Source of the DNA: Sternotherus odoratus
Taxonomy: Eukaryota; Chordata; Testudines; Kinosternidae
Length of the DNA: 64,000 nt
Assembly (NCBI GenBank): GCA_032164245.1
Contig: JAVMKO010000021.1
Span: forward strand, 7,524,785 to 7,588,784
Direction: 5' to 3'
Shown here: positions 47,690 through 59,587 of the stretch, in pieces
Numbering within the stretch: the first letter of the stretch is position 1
Layout of the letters: each line of letters opens with the position of its first letter
Program-made: the position numbers and the translations under genes
The notes under the pieces: generated by a model
Told to the model about the DNA's origin: nothing
The model's database searches: none
What the model saw: the letters and a program-made list of their open reading frames with translations, nothing else

Positions 47690-48320
47690 TCTATGGAACA
47701 AAGGGTTTGGCACTTTCTGATTCTGTGAATATTGGATCCTTAACCTGGAGGACTAGAGTTGCTGGGAACCTGATGTAAGTGAGAAAACTGCTTAGGCAAA
47801 GTTTGTAACTTGCTAAAATTAAGTTTTAGTCACTAGAAAGCATGTTTTGTTTTGTTTGTAACAATGCCTGCCTCATTTTCTCTTGCTGGGTATCATATCT
47901 CTGTTCTTTATTAATAAATGTATTCTTATTTTTACTATATACTACCTTAGTGCTCTTATATTGAAGTATAGCATGCACACCAGTGTGTCAGGTTGTCTCT
48001 TTGGAGGCAGCAAATTTAATCATTGCTGTGAGTGTCACCGTGAGAGGGACTGGACTCTTTAGAGAGACATCTCTGGGGAACTTGGGACCTGGGGTTCACT
48101 GGTTGTTATCTGCAAGGCAAGATTTAGACTGGCAAAGTCTCCAGGAGTTTGCTGGTAAAGTGGACAGATGGGTATGGCCGGGAGCTGCCACTCAGTCTAA
48201 TCTCCAGTCAAACTCAATCTTGCTAAGGCAGAGAGGTAACGGTGGCTTAAGTTTCTGGGCTGCCCCGAGGAGAGTGTTAGAGCACCATCGTGAGTTAACC
48301 TGCCTGCACTCCACCTTGGG
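47690..48320 (+). mobile_element. Possible LTR-type retroelement remnant
   Basis: The segment holds AATAAATG (near 47913), a run GTTTTGTTTTGTTTGTAAC, and a GC-richer downstream part that resembles sequence I associate with reptile LTR elements. No terminal repeats or target duplication were found. Low confidence. Confidence 0.28.
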
Positions 48321-48498
48321 TACATAGAAGAGATCTAGAGTCTGAATTTAGACTCAAGTCCAGGGATATGCAGTTAAAGTCTCACTAAAAATTTAAATTG
48401 CCATTTTCTGCTAGCAGAACAGATGGACATGTGCATGGTATAAAAGGAAACAAAAAACAAAAACAACCCCTCCCACTGTCTCTCCCAAGTGGGCTCAT

Positions 48499-48613
48499 AG
48501 GTGCTGTAACTAGGGGTGCTCTCCTGCCCCCTGGGTCTTGAAGTGGTTTCCATTGTATACAATTTGGTTCGATGGTTCTCAGCACCCCCCCTATATAAAT
48601 TGTTCCAGCCCCC
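48499..48613. mobile_element. Small MITE
   Basis: About 115 bp with imperfect inverted ends AGGTGCTGTAACTAGGGG and TTGTTCCAGCCCCCT. The interior (GAAGTGGTTTCCATTGTAT, TCTCAGCACCCCC) is that of a common turtle MITE. Superfamily not determined. Confidence 0.5.
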
Positions 48614-49084
48614 TGAGTGGGCTTATCAATTTCACAGACAAAAGAAAACAAAGTAATTCAGCAGCTGAGATAAAAATCTGTTCCTCTTCTACAAAATTCT
48701 GGTTTTAGAGAAATCAAAGAGGAGCCTTTCGTAACAAGAGGAGCCTTGCTCAAATATGATGAAAGACTGTGTGTGTCTCAACAGCTCCAAGTTGTCTCTT
48801 GCCAGAGGAAATAGAAAACAACAATGCAGAAGTTGTGCAAAACCTGGTACATAGCAAGGGATATTGCAGGGAGGAAATCATTGAAATGACATCATTTCTT
48901 TCTCTCCAAGAAACCCAGGAGGCTGCAAGATTCTTCGTTACTAAGGCCAACGTTTTTAGAAGCAACTGGTGAATCTGCAGGCTGGAGTTTTGGGGGGTCC
49001 CATTTTATACACCTTGGGTCTGATTTTTTGGAAGTGCCGAGTACCCACAACTTCAACTGAAATCAGAGGGAGTCTGTATGGACA

Positions 49085-49562
49085 TGAAAGAGTTTGAGAG
49101 GTCTATAAAATCTTGAATGGTATGGAGAAGGTGAGTAAGTGTTATTTACCCCTTCATATACCATACCACAAGAACCAAGGGTCAGCCAATGAAATTAATA
49201 GGCAGCAGGATTAAAACAAACACAAGGAAGTACATCTTCACACAACACACAGTCAACCTGAGGAACTCATTGCCAGGGGATGTCGTGAAGGCCGAAAGTC
49301 AAACTGAGTTCAAAAAAGAATTTGTTCCTGGAGGATAGGTCTATCAATATCTATTAGCCAAGGTAGTCAGTAATGCATCCCACGCTCTGGGTGTCCCTAA
49401 ATCTCTGACTGCTAGAACTGGGACTGAACAATGGCATGGATCATTCCAGAATTGCCACTTTCTGTTCATTCCCTCTGAAGCATATGGCACCAGCCACTGT
49501 CAGAAGACAGGGTACTGGGCTAGATGGACCATTAGTCTGACCCAGTATGGCTGTTTTTATGT
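49085..49562 (+). mobile_element. CR1 LINE 3' end, older subfamily
   Basis: GAGGTCTATAAAATCTTGAA through ATTAATAGGCAGCAGG, GGCTAGATGGACCATTAGTC and ACCCAGTATGGCTG is the same CR1 subfamily as at 6990. No intact frame remains. Preceded by a half palindromic repeat (49018-49078). Confidence 0.85.
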
Positions 49563-49681
49563 TCCTACATACTTTGCAGCACAGGCAGGCTTGGTTTTTC
49601 AGCAGTACATGGTAAAATCTGAAAACCTTGGGTCAAAATCTGTATCTTACTCGTGTTAATGTTAAAATGCCCCCTATCTTA

Positions 49682-49806
49682 GGGTGACTAGACATCCCAA
49701 TATTATCCAGACTGTGCCCTATTAAGGACATTGTGTTATATAGACAACTTTTCCCCCACCCCAAAAAAAAGTGTCCCAATTTTTCACACTTGCTATCTGG
49801 TTACCC
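49682..49806. mobile_element. Small MITE, copy 1
   Basis: Starts GGGTGACTAGACATCCC and ends TATCTGGTTACCC, imperfect inverted repeats of the copy 130 bp to the right. 125 bp. Confidence 0.6.
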
Positions 49807-49938
49807 TCCCTTGTCCCTAAGAAGTTGGTGTTACTATCTCTGTACCTGATTTTAATCTCACAGTGACATAATGCAGGAGCAAGTCCAATGAAGCCAACTT
49901 CAGCCCCTTCTAAGGTCCCTTTGTGCAAGCTGAGCGTA

Positions 49939-50050
49939 GGGTGACCAGATGTCCCGATTTTATAGGGACAGTCCTGATTTTTTTTCTTATATAGGCTCCT
50001 ATTTCCCCCTATCCCCATCCTGATTTTTCACACTTGCTGTCTGGTCATCC
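49939..50050. mobile_element. Small MITE, copy 2, with TA duplication
   Basis: GGGTGACCAGATGTCCCG at the left and TGTCTGGTCATCC at the right are inverted repeats. TA flanks both sides (49937-49938, 50051-50052). A TA target fits Tc1/mariner-type MITEs. 112 bp, same family and orientation as copy 1. Confidence 0.65.
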
Positions 50051-50052
50051 TA

Positions 50053-52623
50053 CTGAGTGGAGCAAAGGAACATTGAACCAGCTCCATGGGGTGTTCAGGG
50101 TTGCACTAACCTGGGATGAAAGGTGCAACATACTGTGAATGAGAGAGCATCATCTTCAGTGAACTTGCCTCTGTTGCAATGCAAAGAGATCCATCTTTCA
50201 GAAAAAGAGATTTTCCCCCCTTCAACTGCAAAGCTCATTTCCCTTAAATCTTAATGGCTTTGAATTCGACTGCTATGATATATGCCAAAAAGAAATCAAG
50301 GTACCTTGGAGCAATCAAAAGGGATGACTTAATATTTCCATTCCAGAGTACATCTTAGGGAAAAAACAGCACTTCCAAAAAGAGTTAAAACTCATTTAAA
50401 CCCTACATTGCAGTTAAAACAGCAGGGTACGGTGCTATGTACTGACTGGCCTCAGGTGACCACTAAAGGTCTGTTAAAATCATTTGTCAACTTTATAGTA
50501 ACTTCTGCTGCAGGGCAATGCAGGTCAGCTGGTGCCCTTTGGGCAATTATATTAAGATTAATATACAGTTCCAGAGTATTTCACAGCTCAGCTGATAGCA
50601 ACCTCTTTCTTGTAGTGATCTCAAACTGCCAGAGTATTGATTAGAATAAATGCTTCAGATGTTTTGCATGGAAGCTATAAGTGAAGTAGGAAGAGCACTT
50701 GAACCAGAGATTTCCAGTGTAAGCAGAATTTAAAGTTGTTTCCATGAGGCCGGAAGAGCCTGAGGGGGAAAAAACAGATAAGGGGAGCAGGGCAGATGGT
50801 TCACCAGCTAAATATATTTATTTTCCTTACAGAGGAGAGTAAAAGTTGTCAAAGCTCTTTGCTATGTGTTGCTTTGCCAAATGAGGGAATTACTCTTTTC
50901 CCTATCCAGACATTAAGCAATAAAGTAAAATAGATGCACTGTGGAACTCACATTTCCAGAATGCGAGTTCCTGTATCAGATCATTAGCATCAAGAAGAGA
51001 TATTACTTAAGATTTAAAATGATCAGGGGGAAGCATAAGCCAAAGCAATAAAAGAAAAAACAATCTCTATTTCCATATCTCCATAGGCGGATAGGATTGT
51101 CATAATTTATATTAGTAAAAAAAAATTCTGTATATTCAAAATACAGGGGATGTTTTTAGTTTGTAGTCAACTCTTTTTTAGTCTTTGTAGAGGTGTCAGT
51201 TCCAATGTGCTGGCCAAATTCCAATTCAGCTTATTATATTCTGCCTGCTGTACTCAATTGCTTCTATAGTTTCAGGTGGGTATGGGATTTTTCACTTCCT
51301 GTCATGAATAGTGGCATCATTGCTGCATGCTGTTGAACAGTGGCCATGTTTCACCCCAGAGGTGGCTGCACTCCAATGGTGGGCATAGTGATTCTTAGGA
51401 TTATATCTAGGGACAAATGCAGATCGGAGTGAGTGGGTGCAAACACTCATGGAGGTCTCTGGGCCACATTCAGTGGCAACACAAATACTGACACGCTTTT
51501 AAATAGGTTTAAGTGTGAGAGTAGCTTAATCCGCACTGATCTGGCATTCAGTGGCTGTGTAAATAAGGGTATTTGCCTCACCAAATACAGTTATTTACAC
51601 CTTCGAGAATGCAAGGGAAAAGAGATATAGCAGAAAAAGCAACAGAAAGATGTATAATAAACGACTACCACACACACACTTAATTTATACCCCCACAATC
51701 CCCAGGGGCCAAACTGATGCTTGTTCTAAATCCATTAATCACAAGAAAACAAAGGCCAAATGCTGCTCTCAGCTACACTGGTGTAAATCCTGTGTAACTG
51801 AGAACAGAATGTGCTGCAGGAGCTATTCATAAGGTACTTTGGCAGGGGTGGCTGAGGAGGAGTACTGGGCTGGAGGAAGAGCATATTGGAGTGTGGGGGG
51901 AAAGCATTGATGGATCATTCCAGGCTCCAATTACTCTTAATCCACTGTTGTTACACACTCATATCATGCAGCGTTCTGTCGTTTGCTCTTTACACTGTGG
52001 GGTTAAATAATTGTGCTTAGAAACTAGACATAATACACAGAGCCTTGCTACTTACACACACTCCTGCTCTAGAAAAGTTCTAAACAAAGAAGACAGAGTG
52101 CCACTAAAGAGCTTGCATGTTATTTTTAATGGGATGCTCCCCAATTCCTATACATGGTGTGTACTAATGATTAGAGCTGGAGTCAGGCGTTTAGGGTTCT
52201 ATCCCCAGAGCTGCCACTGCCTCTGGGAAATGGGGCTAATACATAGTGCTTAAAAGATCCTCAAAAGAAAGGTGCTATAAAAAAAAAACAGTAAAACCCT
52301 TTTCCCTAGCAGGAATCTCCAGCTGCAGCATCACACCCAGTACATAAAAGGTCCCATGGAATGGGAAAAGCTTGCTTAGCTTGACAGCTGTAACCAATTA
52401 AACTTCATAGGACATTTCCTTTTCCCATCCCCACCCAAAGTTTATAAACAGAATGATGTGGCTGGGGGAGGAGGAGGGAGGAGAACTTCCACAGATCCCT
52501 GCTTAGTCCAAACAATTCCCTTGTTAGAACCCAAATAAAACTGTATAAGGATGGGGATTTTATATTCTATATAGATTACAGCCAGAACTAGTGGCCAGGC
52601 CATTGAGAAAACACACTAATATG
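50053..52623. other. Upstream intergenic DNA, mostly unique
   Basis: No exon recognised. Contains a palindromic repeat at 51753-51815 and a weak MIR-like trace near 52155-52262. Confidence 0.5.
51753..51815. repeat. Ancient palindromic repeat copy
   Basis: GGCCAAATGCTGCTCTCAGC - TACACTGGTGTAAATCC - GTGTAACTGAGAACAG is one of the clearest copies: CTCTCAGCTACAC and GTGTAACTGAGAAC are inverted. Confidence 0.55.
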
Positions 52624-52715
52624 TATCGATGAAGTGGGCTATAGCCCACAAGAGCTAATGCCCAAATACATTTTTTTGTCTCTAAGGTGCCACAAGTATT
52701 CCTCGTTCTTTTTAC
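52624..52715 (+). mobile_element. Penelope-like repeat, plus strand
   Basis: ATCGATGAAGTGGGCTATAG - CCCACAAGAGCTAATGCCC - CTCTAAGGTGCCACAAG. Stem II is intact but the GAAA is AAGA, so the hammerhead core is dead. Confidence 0.7.
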
Positions 52716-53210
52716 TAATACGTCTCTGTTTAAAACCGATGTGTATTAGAACACATTTTTAAAACCAGTCGTCTCCCGAGCTGCATCACTCACACATGCC
52801 ACACGCTGATTAAAAAGAGGCTCAGGCTAGACTGCCAGGCTGTAAAATAGAAAGCCTGAACTGGAGCAGATTACAAACATAGAATTATAATCAGAACTGA
52901 CGAGGCACCGCGCACAATGAGAGTTCGATTCAGTCTAGCTAAGAGAAAAAGCTGCAATGTATTTTCCTCCTTTGCTTTCTTTAAAAATCCAGGGACTCCT
53001 AGCCAGGACACAAAACACACTGTGCATACCTGGCTGCATAGTGTCCTGTTAGATTGATAAATTCCTGAAAAAGCTGGTTGGAATCAGTTCCTCAGATGCT
53101 TGGAGTCCTCAATATCTCTCTTCGGTTTTATGCCTCCTTGGATTCAGAAATACATAAAACTGCTGAGATTCACTTGGAATGCTTTAAAGAAAGGAAACAC
53201 TGGTTATATT
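52716..53210. other. Upstream intergenic DNA, no recognised feature
   Basis: Nothing recognised. Confidence 0.5.
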
Positions 53211-53275
53211 GGGCCAGATTCACCTCCGGTGTAACTCCACTGATTTAATGTTACATCAGGTGTGAATTTAACCCA
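53211..53275. repeat. Ancient palindromic repeat copy
   Basis: GGGCCAGATTCACCTCCGG - TGTAACTCCACTGATTTAA - ACATCAGGTGTGAATTTAA; the two outer parts are inverted copies of each other. Confidence 0.5.
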
Positions 53276-53352
53276 GCATGTGTTAATCCTTGAATCCTTG
53301 CACTTTAGGCCTCTTCACAGGGGTCAGTCAACACTGAAATCAGGGTGTAGTT

Positions 53353-54631
53353 CATTGGTTCTCAAAGTGGGGGTTGTGACCCCTCTGAGGGTCGTGACCC
53401 AGTTTTGTGGGGGTCGCGAGCCCCTGCTTCCTGCAACCGGCCCTGACCCCTGCCGCTGGCTGCTGACATCCGGCACCCCCGCAAGCTCAGTCTCGGTCGC
53501 GGCGGGCTCCCCACGCCTCCCTGACCGGCTCCAGAAACCCCCGCGAGCCGAGCCCAGTCACAGCAGGCTACTGGTACCCCCGTGAGCCGAGTCCCAGTCA
53601 CGGCTGGCTCCCGACGCCCCTGTGAGCCCGGCTCCGCTCGCGGTGGGCTCCCGGCGCCTCCCCGGCCAGCTCCAGGCGCCTCCGCGAGCCGAGCCCCCAC
53701 AAGCTCAGTCCCGGTCGAGGTAGGCACCCCGTGCCCCCCGCCCCCAGCTGGCTCCAGGCACCCCCTGAGCCGAGCCCAGTCGTGGCAAGGGTCCTGTGCA
53801 CCCCCCGCCCCCAGCTGGCTCCATGCTTCCCATCTCCAGGCGGCCCCTGCCCCGGGGGCTGCTGGTGTAAGAGCAGAATTTTATAATTGTAATAATTGTT
53901 ATAAAAATTAATGTAAACTTTAATTTTACTTTATAACAGGTTTTTTTTATTGTTGGGCTTTTTATTATTATTTTTATTTGTTGTTTGACTTTGGGGGTGT
54001 TTACTTACCTTTAAGGTTGTTAATGCTGTTTCGCATCTGATACAATGGATGTTTTTAAATTATTGTCTTGTTTTCTGTTGTGTTTTTTTTTTTAAAAGTT
54101 TTTTACTTTTTTTGACCCCCTTTGAATATTTGTAATGTCTTTTTACTTTTTTTTTTTATGCACGCATTTCTTTTTTATACCAAAAATTACATAATTTTTA
54201 TAGACATTTTTAAAGGTAGCAAAATACATTGTAAATTAAGCCTTGCTAAATTTTATAACTAAAACAATTTACATTAGGGGCTTCAGACCCTCAGCATTTT
54301 AATTTATTATAAACAATACAAAATTCTGGTTTGTTATTAACTAAACTTTAACAGGTTTTATTATAGTTATAATGCATACTAGAAACATTACACAGTTTTA
54401 GAGATTTTTTTTGTTATAAAATAAAATTAAAGTTTACATTAATTTTTATAACAATTTACAATTATAAGATTCTGCTCCTACACTGGAACCCCCCATCCTC
54501 AGCCCAGCCCCTACCCCAGAGGGCTGCCAGCAGCCCCCCCCCCCCCCAGCCTGCCCCCTAAGGGGGGGGGTCATTCTCAGAGGCCTGGTGTCCAAAAGGG
54601 GTCACCAATACAAAAAGTTTGAGAACCACTG
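53353..54631. mobile_element. Fold-back hAT element, 1.28 kb
   Basis: The ends CATTGGTTCTCAAAGT and AAAGTTTGAGAACCACTG are hAT-type terminal inverted repeats (consensus CAGTGGTTCTCAA). Flanks GTGTAGTT and GGTAGTTG share a GTAGTT core, consistent with a decayed 8-bp duplication. A second, internal inverted repeat of about 75 nt (53864-53940 against 54411-54484, AT-rich) makes the element fold back on itself. The GC-rich left arm (about 53430-53830) holds degenerate repeats of a CGAGCCGAGCCCAGTC-type unit, which create chance open frames on both strands. No transposase is visible. Confidence 0.75.
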
Positions 54632-54917
54632 GGTAGTTGATCATTTTACTGCCTGTTAGTAGAGGAAAAGCAACCTCACCTACTTTGATCTTGGAAGGTT
54701 GTTGCTTTGTGTCTGCATTAGTTTGTCAAATGGTTTTCCTAGCTCACTTTGACATGAGCTCCAGCATCCATGATAACCCTCAAAGGTTGTGGGATACAAT
54801 GACTGAGTGTAGGTAGACTGCACACAATCGATATTCAACACATGTGGTAAAGGAGCTCACAGTTTGGCTGCCCTTTCAACAACCTACACCAGCGGTAAGT
54901 AGCATCTGCAGTCTAAG

Positions 54918-55245
54918 GCCTACTCTACAAACTTAGGTCAACCTAAGCCACGTTAAGTCAATCCAATAACGTTTTCGTCTACACTACAAAGTCCCTTCCG
55001 CCACCCTAAGTGGCCTATAAAATCGACGTCAGTACTCCACCTCCGCGAGAGGCACAGCACTTGATTTGTCATCTATGGGTTGACATGGGGATAGTGCAGA
55101 CACTGCATTGTGTCATTTGAATGAATTGGCCTCCAGGAGGTGTCCCACAGGGCTACACTGTGACCGCTCTGGAGAGCGCTTTCAATTCCGTTGCACATCA
55201 GCCAGGTACACCAGAAACAGCCGCTCCCCTGTTAAAGCCCTGGGA
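54918..55245 (+). mobile_element. Harbinger-like transposon 5' fragment
   Basis: AAGGCCTACTCTACAAACTT, GGTCAACCTAAGCCACGTTA, CGTCTACACTACAAAG and GAATTGGCCTCCAGGAGG resemble the 5' end of turtle Harbinger transposons. The last motif also occurs in related form in the element at 61495 (TTAATTGGCCTCTAGCC). The right end and any coding region are missing. Confidence 0.5.
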
Positions 55246-55279
55246 ACTTTTCAGACAGAGACTGAAATCAGCTTTGTGG

Positions 55280-56265
55280 GGGAAGACTTAGCTAGGGGAA
55301 CAGCCAGCACCCATGTGTACACCTCCTTTGGGTTATAAACCCCAAATAATATGGCCTTGCACTGTATAGAAAGTGCATGAGCTCATAAAAATTGCCCCCT
55401 CCCTCAGTGTGGAGAGAGATACGCACAGCTTCCCCCTCACCCCATATGAATTGCACAAACTGGGTTTTGTAATAAACAAGAAATAAGTTAAAAAGATAAA
55501 TTTTGAGTGATTATAGGGGATAGAAAACAGAACAAAGCAGACCACTGAGCAAATAAAACAAAAACTAATCTTAATACATTCAAGAAACAGGTTGCAAAAT
55601 GTAATTTCTCACCCTAAATGCTGTTTGAGGCAGGTTGCAGAGTTTCTGTAGCGTAGAGTTCCAGTTATTTCTCTTTACAGACTGGACTCCTCTCTCAGCC
55701 TGGACTGAGTACTTGCCTTTTCCTTTAGCTGTTTTTAGCAATCTTCCTTCTTGGACAGGAAGGCAATGGAGAAAAGAGTCCTGATTGCCTTACTTAAATA
55801 GAATTTAAATAGAATTTATATAAGGCGGAAATCTTTGGTTTCCCAGTCTGACCTCACCTAGCCCTTCTTACTGGAAAAATACTGAAAGCCCAAGATGGAG
55901 CTCTAGTACCAGGTGACATGATCACCTGACCCTGTAGTGTTAAAGCAGTAACTCTGGGAGCTACTCAGGAAGACAGGAGACCAGTATCTTCCAAGTCTTA
56001 TTGCTCTTGCTAATGGCCATTGTGGCTGATTGCCTATGGCCTGGTGGGTGTTCCCCCAAGTACACACACAGTTGTAATTGTTACATAGTCAATATTCCTA
56101 ACTTTAGATACAGAAACGGTACATGCATACACATTGGATAAACACATTTAGCAGATCATAACCTTTTCACTGATACCTCACATGATCCATCTGGCATTAA
56201 AAACATCTTATATATGCCATATTCATAACACTATTTCTATGAAGAATATGGGGCGCAGTCACACA
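55280..56265 (-). mobile_element. Probable LTR retroelement remnant
   Basis: GTGCATGAGCTCATAAAAAT, TACAGACTGGACTCCTCTC, TCACCTGACCCTGTAGTG and CTGATACCTCACATGATCC occur in an order I recognise from turtle LTR repeats. Termini are not clear and no target duplication was found, so strand and limits are tentative. Confidence 0.38.
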
Positions 56266-56314
56266 TGCTTTCCCAAACGTGCCATGGTTGGAAGGGATCA
56301 CCTTGTACTGCAAG

Positions 56315-56317
<3 letters not shown>

Positions 56318-56364
<47 letters not shown>
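56318..56364 (+). repeat. (CA)n microsatellite
   Basis: About 23 uninterrupted CA units. They produce His-Thr and Val-Cys runs in chance open frames. Confidence 0.98.
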
Positions 56365-56365
<1 letters not shown>

Positions 56366-56499
56366 AAAAAAGTGTGCAGAGGGGTAGCAGCTTCCTCTTT
56401 GTCTCCTTTCCCACAACCTGGTGCTGCTTTTGTAAAAAACAAACTATTTGGGGTGGGGAGCTTTACACGAGTGCCCATCCTCAAGAACCATGCAGGTTG

Positions 56500-56740
56500 C
56501 TAGGGGTGTGCCCAGCTTCAAACCTTGTGAGACTAGGCACATTTTGCCACAGCCACAGAGCATTTGGCTTCAGGACATGGTGGAGTCTCCTTCAATAGAA
56601 GATTTTAAGTCAAGCCTGGGCATTTTTCTAAAAGCTCTTCTGTAGCTCAAACAGAAGCTATGGGCTTGGTGCACAAATTGTTGTGGAGGTTCTCTGTGCT
56701 GTGCACGTAGGTTCCCTTCTGTTCTCATTACACACTATGT
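56500..56740 (+). repeat. Very old CR1-like 3' coding trace
   Basis: The frame around 56570-56645 reads MVESPSIEDFKSSLGIFLKA, similar to the [15 protein letters not shown] end of CR1 ORF2. Nothing else of the LINE is clear. Confidence 0.4.
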
Positions 56741-57679
56741 AATACACAGACATAAACTAAGTAAAGCATAAACCCAGTGGCATCATACTAGTTCAATATT
56801 CAGATTCCCATTGTGAAGCAGCATTTATTGGAAGCCACAAGGCAGTTGTGACTTTGTTCACGTTGCTTGCAATCAAGATGCTCTCAGGACTCTCCCCAGC
56901 TCCTAAAATGCCATGATGCAATATGGTGCTTGGAAGAAGAGTCTAAAAGTGAGTTCATAAAAATCACTTGCAAGAGATTGACTCAACTGCACTTAATTAA
57001 AATTGCAGGAACAAGCTGTAGAAGGAAAAGTTTTAGTGGAACCCACGGATCAGGACTCCACCGCACCCACTTTAAGGAGAGTAACAAATTACAATGATTA
57101 GGTAGTCAGAGCAAGTTCTTGTTGCCGATCACAGCTGTTTGTGGAGGAAAATGATTATACAGATTAACCCTTTCCCAGATGTCTTGTACAATTATGCAGC
57201 TCCTATGGAAAAACACAGACAGAAGTATGATTTAGGTAATTTTATGATGCTCTGGGTATGCTTTAAGAAAGCTCACATGCCTGCTGCAGTCATCAGCATC
57301 ATGCAATAGGCATCTAGAGTGTCCCCAGGCCTTTGGCTAGCCAGATGGAAAACATATGTTTCCTACTCTGGCTTTTGCTGTGAGTGAGTAATACTCCTAA
57401 CTTGTTTACAGCTGCCTCAATCATCTGCTGCTTCCGTGTCAGGTATGGGATTAAAACCACCTGATTTTGAGCCCAGGAACACTGCACTTTCTTGTGCAAG
57501 ATATCCAAAGAGAATTGGAAACACATGTAATAGGGTAGATTTCTTTGAGCCCAGTGGTTCCTTTGTATCCCACAATCTCGATCTCAACCAGATTACCCTA
57601 GCTTCCCTTATAATAATCATAATAACGACTTGCGTGGTGGCATTATTCAGCCAAGGCACTTAAAAATGTGACGAGTAGT
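56741..57679. other. Upstream intergenic DNA, no recognised feature
   Basis: Nothing recognised. Confidence 0.5.
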
Positions 57680-57965
57680 TTGTACTGTGACTCTGTGCAA
57701 GCTAAGCCACAGCAACGGAGGTCAATATTTAGGTGGGAGACCTTGAAGCAGCAAATGATTCAAGCCACGTAATTCTTCCCCAGTTAGCACTGAGCTGCTG
57801 GCTCACTGCATTGCTAGAGGACACTGCACCATCGAAGTTGCCTCAGCTCACATGCAAAACCTATTCAAGATTGCATGGAGTTTCCCAGCTCTGTTCCAAG
57901 AGTAATAATACTACTAGTATTAAATTATTAAATAATGAAGGCCTCATTTATTTATTTTTAAGAGA
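57680..57965 (+). repeat. Possible 5S rRNA-derived SINE (AmnSINE/SINE3-like)
   Basis: TGTGCAAGCTAAGCCACAGC and TTTAGGTGGGAGACCTTG resemble the 5S rRNA internal promoter region (GCTAAGC, GGATGGGAGACC). The downstream CTGCTGGCTCACTGCATTG could be SINE body. Strongly diverged. Confidence 0.4.
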
Positions 57966-59587
57966 TTAAAATTTTTTTATTTCATTTATTTTTAAGAGAT
58001 TAAATCAAATGCTCTTAAAGCGGCAACTCGCAGGTCCAGCAGTTCTCTTGTATGCAGACATCAGAGCCGGATATCCAAGCTCCATAACCAGAGGATGCAC
58101 TCTGCATTAAGGGATGCTAGAGTTGTAGGAAGCCCTCCAGCTGGCAGGATGGGCCTGCATCTACCACAAGTCACAGTCTGTGATGCTGCTCACAGTCACA
58201 GGTTGAGGAAGAAGCCAGTGCAGTATTGCAGCAAACATGACCGCACCCGGGTAGCCAAGTGAGCCTTGCCCAGGATCTAAGCTCAAGTGGACAAGGAGAC
58301 AAGTGGAGGAACAGACGCCTGACTCCACTGAGTGTGTTAGATTGGTTTTCCCACTCTGGGATGAAGTTTTCTGCTGTTTGGCGACACAGATTGCCCGTGT
58401 GTGTGGTAAAGGGAAAGGAGCACTCTCTGAGAGTGCGGGAGCTGCCGTAGCAAAGGAGATCGGTTGTGGCACTGAACCCGGGCCCACAGGAGTGGGGTTT
58501 CTGCCCTGATCATGAGTAGGGCTGAGAGTCGGTGCTGCAAGGCACCAAAAGCCAAGAGCCAAGGACATTCAGCTTAAGTGATGGAGAAACTACCACATGT
58601 GGAGATGCCCCAGGAGCTACTGGAATTTTTTATTAATTAGTTGGGTAAAATGATTAATTAGCTGGATCTCATAGGAAGGTGCGACTCAGTCAAAAGAGTG
58701 CTAAAGGTAGAGTATATGACATGATTGTCAGAGGGAGGATAATGCCCATTTGCATACCATTCCTTGTATCATGTCAGGGTCTGCTGCCAGTGTTTATTAT
58801 TATTCCTTGTGCTTACTTTTTAAAGCTATTTATATGCAATAGGAGCCTGTAGAGGTAATAAAACCAGCAGAGAATGGGCTGGATTATTTTCTGGTTCAGG
58901 CATCTTCAACAAAATTATAAGTCTCCCTTTTAGACTATTTATTAAAAGGTGATAACAGGTGAGCCATAGAGGAAACAGAGTGACTTACAGATTCCAGCCT
59001 GATCTGCAGGTCTGACAGGTCTGTGTCATTCACACACTTCTTCCTTGTCAATCACCCTCCCACATGACTGTTTCTTTTTAGTTGCAAACTGAACAAGTTT
59101 GATCAGAAAATCACTGACATAGAATACACCTTGACGTCTATACAAATGCTGTTATGGGAACAGAGACTATAACCATACTCGAAAATGGAAAGCCTCATCC
59201 ATGAAAACTGCATCCTTAAAACCTTAGGTGCCTTGGCCACACATTTCTGTTCTTGCAATAAATTACTCAAACCTTTACAAAAATATCACACTTCTCTTGT
59301 ATTTTGAAGACCTGGTTTTGTGTTTACCTTGCTGAATGACAGTCACGTCTCCCTAAACCAGATTTTGTTCTGCAAGACTTGAGCCATAAATAATATTGAT
59401 AAGCACATCTCCTTCTCCAAAAATTTGCAAACTAGAGTCGGTACAAAGGGTAGAAGGCAGTCATCACAGGGTAGAAGTAGAATGAAGTAGACAATTAGTG
59501 TAACACATACTTCATAACTGTGGGGAAGATACAGGAACCCATGGTACTAAATATGCTATAGGTTTGGTTTAAGATCTCATTACTATG
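57966..59587. other. Upstream intergenic DNA, little recognised
   Basis: A short direct repeat (ATTTATTTTTAAGAGATTAA) ends near 57967 and recurs near 57984-58003. The GC-richer part at 58.0-58.6 kb has chance frames on both strands. No gene recognised. Confidence 0.45.

Noticed and set aside
56182..56598. A frame with a His-Thr run
   Set aside because: Caused by the (CA)n microsatellite.
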